Of a stretch of 20,435 nucleotides of DNA, positions 7,032 through 14,061 are shown piece after piece. The DNA lies in NCBI GenBank assembly GCA_048213135.1, contig PS015183.1, positions 1 through 20,435 of the forward strand. The letters run 5' to 3'. The position numbers and the translations under genes were made by a program. This DNA comes from Reclinomonas americana ATCC 50394 (Eukaryota; Jakobida; Jakobea; Jakobida). Position 1 is the first letter of the stretch, and each line of letters starts with the position of its first letter. The notes beneath the pieces are model-generated. The model was not told where the DNA came from. It ran no database searches and saw only the letters and a list, made by a program, of their open reading frames with translations.

Positions 7032-9453
7032 TTACTCGCGTTTGCCCTTGCTGGCGCTGGCTCCGGCGGCCGCGGGCTGGCTGTCGGGGAGCGACTCGAG
7101 GATCTTCGACATGATGATGCGCGAGAGCTCCTTGGGCAGCGCGGTGAGTTGCTGTGCGAGTTGCGGGTCAGTGCACTGAACATATGAATTGTGAGAGACG
7201 GGGAGGCACTCAACGTAGACAACCCAGTGCTTGATGGCCGGGATGCAGTCAATGTCCTGGTGGGGAAACACCAGTGAGTGAGAGGCTGACACACTGCATG
7301 CCGCACACCAAGCACTCGCACACACCTCGTAGCGCGAGTCATTGTACAGAGCGCGCAGGAGCGAGAAGCGGACGACAGACTCGACAGGCGCAATGAGGGG
7401 GTCCTTTTGAACGCGCTCCTCGCCAAAGACCTATTCGGATCTGGAGTGAGTGATGGCACAGAGCGCATCATGTGCAGCAGTTCTGGTTCCGCAACTCGAG
7501 TCACCAGGTTGCTGACAGTCGGTCCAGGGCACAAGCTCTGTCAATAGAGTGAGAGAGAGTTTTGCTGGCGTCGTGAGTGGGGGAATAGAAGCACACCTGC
7601 ACCTGCAAGAGCAGTCAACGATAGGAGTGAGGAACAGGAACAAACGCAATCCACGACAAGCATTACGCACTTGGACGCCATGCACGCCGACTTCCAAGCT
7701 CAGATTGTGCGCAAAGATGCGGTTGTAGGCCTGCAGATACTGCATGAGTGCGCTGAAGTCAACAGGCAAACGAGCGCATCAAATGCCCACACCTTGGTGC
7801 CACCGTACACGGACAGCTGGAGAAAACGAGGAAGATAAGCGGCGAAATGAAGAGAGGGAGAGGAATATCGACACTGCACGCAACATTCAGAGCGTCCTTC
7901 TGGTGAGCCTGAGATCGTATTCAGCAGAGAGCACTGCAAGTGAGCTGACTCGGAGGACGCGTTGTGAATCTAGCAAGGTACAATACGAACCGACAGCGAG
8001 GAGACGCAGATGATGAGTCCGCTCTTGCGCTCGATCATGCCCGGAACCACCATGCGGGTCACGTGGTTTTGTGGCCAGATGTTGGTGCTGTGTGAGCGCG
8101 CATTAACTCTCCTCAGTCACCATCACGGCATCGTTGTGCGAGTACAATGAATGCAAGACGCACCGTGCCATCATGTCGATATCCTGCAGTCGCGATGCAA
8201 CANNNNNNNNNNNNNNNNNNNNNNNNNNNNNNNNNNNNNNNNNNNNNNNNNNNNNNNNNNNNNNNNNNNNNNNNNNNNNNNNNNNNNNNNNNNNNNNNNN
8301 NNNNNNNNNNNNNNNNNNNNNNNNNNNNNNNNNNNNNNNNNNNNNNNNNNNNNNNNNNNNNNNNNNNNNNNNNNNNNNNNNNNNNNNNNNNNNNNNNNNN
8401 NNNNNNNNNNNNNNNNNNNNNNNNNNNNNNNNNNNNNNNNNNNNNNNNNNNNNNNNNNNNNNNNNNNNNNNNNNNNNNNNNNNNNNNNNNNNNNNNNNNN
8501 NNNNNNNNNNNNNNNNNNNNNNNNNNNNNNNNNNNNNNNNNNNNNNNNNNNNNNNNNNNNNNNNNNNNNNNNNNNNNNNNNNNNNNNNNNNNNNNNNNNN
8601 NNNNNNNNNNNNNNNNNNNNNNNNNNNNNNNNNNNNNNNNNNNNNNNNNNNTCACACAGAGGACGCAACAGCGCCAGTGACAAGGGCCCTGCACAGTGCG
8701 AGTGAGCGACGCAATGGAGGTGTGAGGAGTTCAGGAGCACGACTCACCAGAAGTTGGCTGCGCCCACCGGGAGATTGAGCACACACGTCAGCCATTGATT
8801 GCAACACACGTATCGACAAGACACTCACGCACCTCCCGAGTACTTCTCCATGTCGACCTGCACGAGCAACACGTGAGCACATATACACACGGAGAAACGA
8901 GGCAGCAGAGTCAGGCAGCAAAAAAGCCATCAGGTACCTTGCGACGAGTGAGAATGAAGAACTCAAAGATCCACTGACCCGCATTGTAGAAGAACTGCAG
9001 GTTGCATGCATGATAAGCAGCGAGTTGTCTCGCTGGAGACACAGGCCTAGGATAAAAAAACGCAACGCGGAGGAGCACAAAGACAGCAATGCGCGCGCCA
9101 ATGTACGCCAACAAGCCCTTGGTCTGTGCTCACACACACACACACACGACAATCAACAAAGGAAAAAAAGGATGCGCACATATTTTGTGCGCGGATTGAT
9201 TGCATAAATGCACGTGTCAGGAATGCGAAAAACACAACACTGCTCTCATTCTCTCTCTCTCTCTCTCAACACACATACATACTTACACACACTGCTCAGC
9301 GTCACCTCCGTCTCTCACTCACGCACAAGCGCACTCTCTTTCTCACTCAATGTTTCTCACCTTGTAGAGCGAGGCAATGTACAGCGTCAGCAGTGGCAGC
9401 AGCACTGGTGTCACCAGTGAGCGAAGGAACCCGGGAGTCACAGTGAAAGCCAT
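7032..9453 (-). CDS. Very-long-chain 3-oxoacyl-CoA reductase (17beta-HSD12/KAR type), copy 2, interrupted by a gap
   Basis: A tandem paralogue of the gene to its left with the same exon plan. Visible exons: 9453-9361, 9123-9067, 8994-8938, 8857-8833, 8757-8748, 8688-8670, then four exons lost in the 449-N gap, then 8183-8164, 8087-7991, 7908-7885, 7816-7793, 7730-7671, 7602-7597, 7537-7496, 7430-7326, 7256-7215 and 7151-7032. All visible exons are open, and YGGTK, the VSS serine region and the SLCPGP turn are intact. The cofactor glycines are in the gap. The C-terminus again ends KGKRE, an ER-retrieval dilysine signal. The first exon differs from copy 1 at 3 of 31 residues. Other exons differ moderately (VFGEERVQKDP against TLGEERVKSDP), while introns are largely unalike. 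The duplication is therefore not recent, and copy 2 is not an assembly duplicate. No sign of a pseudogene. A different chain-length or sterol preference is possible but not shown. Confidence 0.92.
7597..7602 (-). other. 6-nt microexon of KAR copy 2 (codes Val-Gln)
   Basis: The transcript-sense sequence is CTCTTGCAG|GTGCAG|GTGTGCTTC. It lies between introns of 68 and 59 nt, in the same position and with the same sequence as in copy 1. Confidence 0.82.
7885..7908 (-). other. 24-nt microexon of KAR copy 2 (AHQKDALN)
   Basis: The counterpart of the copy 1 exon, flanked by introns of 82 and 68 nt and followed by the donor GTTGCGT. Six of eight residues are identical between the copies, while the surrounding intron sequence is not alignable. 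Confidence 0.85.
8203..8651. other. Sequence gap (449 N) in KAR copy 2
   Basis: By comparison with copy 1 this gap hides four exons (18, 99, 119 and 55 nt) and parts of five introns. Copy 1 needs 639 nt between the same two exons; here only 486 positions are available, 449 of them N. The gap is probably under-sized by about 150 nt. Confidence 0.85.
9124..9360 (-). repeat. Repeat-expanded intron 1 of KAR copy 2
   Basis: At 237 nt it is more than three times the matching intron of copy 1 (72 nt). The extra length contains CA runs (9131-9146), a CT run (about 9250-9267) and further CA/CT-rich sequence. No exon-like island is shared with copy 1. Confidence 0.75.
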
Positions 9454-9650
9454 CTCTCTTAAAGAACGCGCAGATAAGAATAATCGAACTCCGATGAAAA
9501 TGCATTGCATGCTCCCGCACTCTTGGCCCGTTTCTCTGATGTCGAGACCGTTTTCCTCATGTCTCTCGCTCGCTCACCTGCCCGCCTGCTGTCTCTGCGC
9601 TGGGCGAGCGCGGCTGAAGCCGGGGCCATCCACTGCGCCTCGCCTCATGA

Positions 9651-12226
9651 TCAGTCAACGCTCTCGTGCTGGTCCTCGGCGTTCAGCAACATGATCGGCG
9701 CCCATCGACGTGTTGGTGGCGGCACGACCTCGTGGAGGATGAAGCGCAGCATAGCGGCTTCACGTTCCTCCACGCTACGTTCGACGGCAACAAACAGTGC
9801 GCTGTCGGCCATGTGTTTGCTCAGTTCGGTCGTCGACACCTCGGCGACACTCTGCAGGAACTGCGAGGTTCCGGTGTAGTACAGCAGCGCCAGTGGCGCC
9901 TGGCGTGTGGACACGATCTTGATGTCGACGCTGCAAGTGGCATGTGAGCGGAAGACGGCAAGCGCTTCTTTCCTCGCTCACTTACGCACATGAACCACGG
10001 CTCGCCGGCTGTCGGCTGCCATCGCAGCAGAAGTCGTCGACCATTGGCCAGCGGCTGTCCGGCATCGAGCAGCACACCAGGCAGCGGATCGGCAATCATG
10101 CCTCGTGGTTGTCGCTGATGCTGTATCAACAGCTGGCCGACACGCGCAGCATCCCACATACCACCACCAACGCCGCCACCACCACTTCCACCTCCACTAG
10201 AGGTGCCAGCAGCATCGCGCGGCGAGGCCAACGACGAAGAAGGAAGGAGAGGCTTGCCACCACCACCTCCACTGCCACCACTAACATGCAAGAGCACGTC
10301 GACAAACGGAACCTCGGTGGCGCCTCGACGAAGGGCACCCGCAGCCACACAAGCCAGCACCTCGTGCGACAACTGCCAGAGTGTGTCGCACAGAGCATCG
10401 ACCAGCGCCAAGGCCTCGGCCGCCAACAGCACAGGCACACTGTTGGCGGCTGCCACCGTGCTAACAGAAAACGCGTCGTCGCCACATCGAGCCTTGCACG
10501 ATCTGCGACCGAGGCAGTGAGTGCCAACTGAGGAAGAAAAAGAAACACGTGGATGCGAAACTCAAGTCGGTGACACAAGCCGAAGCGCTCCACGTCGTCG
10601 AGCTGCAGTCCGGGTGGCAACTGCAGCGCACCCTTGGTACACATGGTGTAAAACTGCGAGCCGACAGTCAGCACGAGGGCGACAACATCGGCAAGGGGTC
10701 GTAGGAGAGAGACACACATCGGAGAAACGCAATCGCTGCTCGGCAAACGCGAGGGCGGACTCTGCGCGAAACCCAAACGTCTGCATCCAGTGGTGCTGCA
10801 ACGCCAGCACCTCGCACACTGCGTGACGGTGAGTGTGACGCGCCTGTGCGCGTAGGCCGACGGGTTGCACGCACACACCAGACGCATTGACCGACACTGG
10901 AATTCGCAGGAGACGGCGCGCGTGGTCCACGGTGGCGGTGGCATGATCTTGCAGCGCGTCGTCCATGTCTCTTCGTCGCACGAGCTGACGATGGCAGTCG
11001 AGCAGCGACTCCACCTACGCGCCAGTGCATCTGTGAGTGGAGGATGTACAGCACGCGAATACGCACAGACCACACGTACCGCGAGCGAGGCCGAGAGGAC
11101 AAGGTGCTCGGTGGCCGCCGTCCGCGGCAGCAGGCGCCACAGTGCGCGCCTCTTGCTCACATGCCCGAGCGCCTCGACCAGCGATTGTTGCACGCCGTCG
11201 CTGGCGGGCGACACAGAGCGATCCCGGCGCTGCGTGCGTGAATGAGCGACGGGAGACTGTGCGCGACGCACAAGAGAGCGCGATTGACGAACCCGCCGGT
11301 CGTCCGAGTCACGTTGTGCACGCCGTTGTGCCCCGCCATCGCACTCACACGCCGCCTCCGTGTCAACCGAGCGGAGAATGCTGCTGCTCAGTCGCGCAAA
11401 CACCTGCCCGAGATTCAACAGCGCTTCTCCAGCACGCTGCACCACGAGTCAGTCGAGCGCACCCTCTCTCGTTCTCGTCAAAGCACTCACACTTCCGCTG
11501 CCACCAGCACCGGCCGAGAGCGGTGCCGACGACGAGCCGCCCGACGACGACATGGACGACGACAGACAGCGAATGTTCTCCATCAGCTGGTCTTTCTGCG
11601 CACACTGTGATCAGCTCGACCAGCCGCAAGCGGTCGGGAAGGAAAGAACCGACAATCATGGCACACAACTGGCGACGCCGTGTCATACAACACAGACGGA
11701 TCCACGCGTGCACCACCGCTCGTAGGTGGCGGAGGGGGCGGAGGAGGTGGCGGAGCAGCAGCAGTCTTTTCCTGCACCACAGGCACATCGATTTCCATGG
11801 ACGCTGGCGATTGCGATCGATCATCACCACGACAAGTCGCCACTCAAAAAAGCAGAGACAAAACAAGCCCGCAGCGCTGCGTGCTGTCTTACCAACAATC
11901 GCCGATCGCACAGGCGTAGCTGCAGTGCTCCCCCGCGGAGTCGGATGCTCCATGCTCGGCACCTGCGAGTCCACCGATCGCACCACAAAGTCCTCCGACC
12001 ACAGTGGATACACCCATCCATGCAACAACATCGCCACATTACTCGACAGAGCCGCTTGCGGATAGAGAGGAGGCAGAGGAGGCGGCAAAGGCGATGCAAA
12101 CTCGTCTTGAGTGATCGCCACCTCGCCTTCTTCTTCTTCTTCTTCGTCCTCGCTCATTGCGGCAAGTGCATCGTCCATCCATTGAAACGCACGCAGAAGC
12201 GTACTGCCCGCGCGGGCACTTTGCAT
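9651..12226 (-). CDS. Divergent family X DNA polymerase-like protein, probably catalytically impaired, 8 exons, about 699 aa
   Basis: Exons: 12226-11893, 11803-11667, 11595-11491, 11436-11080, 11014-10718, 10653-10577, 10502-9990, 9930-9651. The N-terminal third is low complexity: an acidic EDEEEEEEGE run, a ten-proline run and Ser/Gly stretches; no BRCT domain is seen. From about residue 312 the order fits a Pol beta/lambda/TdT core. It runs: an 8-kDa-like helical part; FGFRAESALAFAEQRLRFSD in place of the FGVGPKTAxxW hairpin; a fingers segment; GALRRGATEVPFVDVLLH in place of GSFRRGxxxGDxDxLIT; IVDIKIV for RxDxxxx; LLYYTGTSQF for LxYFTGSxxF; and a C-terminal thumb ending VVPPPTRR. The first catalytic Asp is Phe here; the second and third are present. 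The Arg before the third Asp is Ile. A Gly-rich insert splits the palm. The assignment rests on recalled family patterns and is moderate. The exon 11436-11080 may contain an unresolved intron. The gene shares a 58-bp promoter with ELP3. Confidence 0.58.
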
Positions 12227-12284
12227 CAAACAATGTCACACTGACAGAGGTCCTGAGAGGTCCTGTTGTCACTCACATTTCAAC
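12227..12284. promoter_or_regulatory. 58-bp divergent promoter region between the PolX-like gene and ELP3
   Basis: Two start codons face apart with only 58 bp between them, so both 5' UTRs and the core promoter must overlap or lie inside the coding starts. It contains a perfect 10-bp tandem repeat, AGAGGTCCTG at 12246-12255 and 12256-12265. There is no TATA box. Confidence 0.6.
12246..12265. repeat. Perfect 10-bp tandem repeat (AGAGGTCCTG x2) in the divergent promoter
   Basis: Read directly. The repeat spans one helical turn per unit and occupies a third of the intergenic space. It is a candidate binding site for a dimeric or tandem-binding factor. Confidence 0.7.
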
Positions 12285-12499
12285 ATGGGGCGCAAGAAGA
12301 AGGCACAAGAGCAGCGTCTGGCTGGTGTGTGTGTGTGTATGTATGTGTGTATGGGTGGGTGTGTGTGTGTGTGTGCTCACTCGTTGGTGGTGCAGAGAGT
12401 GAGAGGTCGATTGCGGCCATCTCTGAGATAGTGTCAGAGTTGGTGGCCGCGCATCGTGAGGGTCGCGATGTCAATCTCTCCAAGCTCAAGGTACAGAGG

Positions 12500-12568
<69 letters not shown>

Positions 12569-14011
12569 GAGAGAGAGAGAAGAGAGAGTAGAGACGACGA
12601 ACGNNNNNNNNNNNNNNNNNNNNNNNNNNNNNNNNNNNNNNNNNNNNNNNNNNNNNNNNNNNNNNNNNNNNNNNNNNNNNNNNNNNNNNNNNNNNNNNNN
12701 NNNNNNNNNNNNNNNNNNNNNNNNNNNNNNNNNNNNNNNNNNNNNNNNNNNNNNNNNNNNNNNNNNNNNNNNNNNNNNNNNNNNNNNNNNNNNNNNNNNN
12801 NNNNNNNNNNNNNNNNNNNNNNNNNNNNNNNNNNNNNNNNNNNNNNNNNNNNNNNNNNNNNNNNNNNNNNNNNNNNNNNNNNNNNNNNNNNNNNNNNNNN
12901 NNNNNNNNNNNNNNNNNNNNNNNNNNNNNNNGTGTACGAGGATGTGGCGCGCGACACGAATCGGTACGTTCTCGTGCTTGGTGCGTGGGGTGGCACATGA
13001 TTGTAGTTTCTCAACGGGCGTCCACAGAGCGCACACAGTTCGTGCCGTCACCGAGTGCTTCGCTCTGAGCAAGGACACGGGCTACAAGATTGTGGCGCAC
13101 ATGATGCCCGACTTGCCGAATGTGGGCTTGGAGCGCGACATTGAGGGATTCCGGGTGAGCTGCTGCAACGCAGTCAAAGGGTGCACGCACGGTGACGCAA
13201 CGTACTCACCACGTTCGCGTATGGCAGGAGTATTTCGAGAACCCGATGTTCCGCAGCGACGGCCTGAAGATCTATCCGACGCTGGTCATTCGCGGCACCG
13301 GTCTGTACGAGCTGTGGAAGACGGGCAAGTACAAGGTGCGTGATGTTGCTGTCTCCTTTTCTGTTTATCTTCCCCGTCGCTCACCCGCATCCTTCCCCCT
13401 TGCAGAACTACTCACCCGACACACTGGTGGATCTCGTGGCACGCATCCTGGCCATGATTCCACCGTGGACTCGCGTGTACCGCATTCAGCGCGACATTCC
13501 CATGCCGCTCGTCACCTCGGGTGTCGAGTACGGCAATTTGCGTGAGCTGGCACTGGCCCGCGTCAAGGTATACTGGCGAACGCGAAAGAAATCATGAGAG
13601 TGCGCGTGCTGAATGTCATGAAATTTGTTGTGCAGGAAATGGGCTGGAAGTGTCGCGATGTGCGAACACGTGAGGTGGGAATTCAGGAGATCCACAACAA
13701 GATACGACCGGATCAGGTGGAACTCATTCGTCGCGACTACTACGCCAACGATGGCTGGGAGGTGTGTTTGCTCCAGACACACGATGTGTTTGGCCCGGGG
13801 TCACTCATCTCGTCCAATGCTGTTGCAGACCTTCTTGGCGTACGAGGATCCGCGACAAGACATTCTCATTGGTCTGCTGCGCCTGCGAAAGTGTGGTCGC
13901 AGCACATTCCGACCCGAACTGCGCGGTCGCTGCTCGATTGTGCGCGAGTTGCATGTGTACGGTTCTGCCGTGCCAATTCACAGCCGTGATCCAGTCAAGT
14001 TCCAACACAAG
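12285..14011 (+). CDS. ELP3: Elongator complex catalytic subunit ELP3 (centre and C-terminus missing in gaps)
   Basis: ELP3 is the radical-SAM/acetyltransferase subunit of Elongator, which modifies wobble uridines of tRNA. Exons: 12285-12324, 12396-12490, [gap], 12932-12963, 13028-13154, 13228-13335, 13406-13567, 13636-13761, 13829-14011. The N-terminus [13 protein letters not shown] and DVNLSKLK are characteristic. After the gap the near-invariant segments [72 protein letters not shown] and [16 protein letters not shown] follow in order. The model stops at KFQHK, just before the acetyl-CoA-binding loop (QxxGxG). The last fifty or so residues and the radical-SAM cysteines are not in the window as assembled. 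The missing middle should need roughly 800 coding bases but the gap has 328 N, and the missing end has only 20 N. The gene itself looks intact. Introns outside the repeats are 64-73 nt. Confidence 0.96.
12325..12375 (+). repeat. (GT)n-rich tract forming most of ELP3 intron 1
   Basis: The tract begins at the splice donor itself: GTGTGTGTGTGTGT, then interruptions with TATG and GGGT, then GTGTGTGTGTGTGTG at 12361-12375. The whole intron is only 71 nt. Confidence 0.9.
12502..12589 (+). repeat. (CA)33 microsatellite followed by a GA-rich tract in ELP3 intron 2
   Basis: CA repeats run from 12502 to 12567, followed by GAGAGAGA-type sequence to about 12589, and then the N gap starts at 12604. The repeat probably caused the assembly break. 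Confidence 0.95.
12604..12931. other. Sequence gap (328 N) inside ELP3
   Basis: It removes the exons for roughly residues 46 to 320, including the radical-SAM CxxxCxxC region. It is too short for that coding length even without introns, so its size is not reliable. Confidence 0.9.
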
Positions 14012-14036
14012 GTTTTGTGTGGACCTGATTTCATCC

Positions 14037-14056
14037 NNNNNNNNNNNNNNNNNNNN
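14037..14056. other. Sequence gap (20 N) between ELP3 and CCDC77
   Basis: It must contain the end of ELP3 (about 50 codons plus an acceptor), the intergenic region and the 5' UTR of the next gene. A 20-N run is a usual placeholder for unknown length. Intron 8 of ELP3 starts at 14012. Confidence 0.85.
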
Positions 14057-14061
14057 AAAAA

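Noticed and set aside
7032-9453. KAR copy 2 as a pseudogene or a duplicated assembly contig
   Set aside because: All visible exons are open with intact catalytic residues and splice sites. Exons differ from copy 1 by moderate substitution, and introns are largely unrelated.
11037-12065. Plus-strand open frame of 342 codons opposite the PolX-like gene
   Set aside because: It is the antisense of spliced coding exons, crosses their introns without signals, and its translation is Arg/His/Ser-rich low-quality sequence. It is a by-product of GC-rich coding DNA.
9651-12226. Mediator subunit MED17 as identity of the gene here called PolX-like
   Set aside because: An acidic N-terminus and one helix (AAEALALVDALCDTLWQLS) gave a weak resemblance. 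The ordered series of family X elements with correct spacing explains much more of the protein.
12502-12589. Coding potential of the CA/GA repeat (poly Thr-His or Val-Cys frames)
   Set aside because: Simple repeats are open in several frames by composition; this one is inside an ELP3 intron.
14012-14036. Read-through of ELP3 after KFQHK as a genuine alternative C-terminus
   Set aside because: The following bases (GTTTTGTGTGG) look like an intron donor. The encoded residues do not match the highly conserved ELP3 continuation, and an N gap begins 25 bases later.
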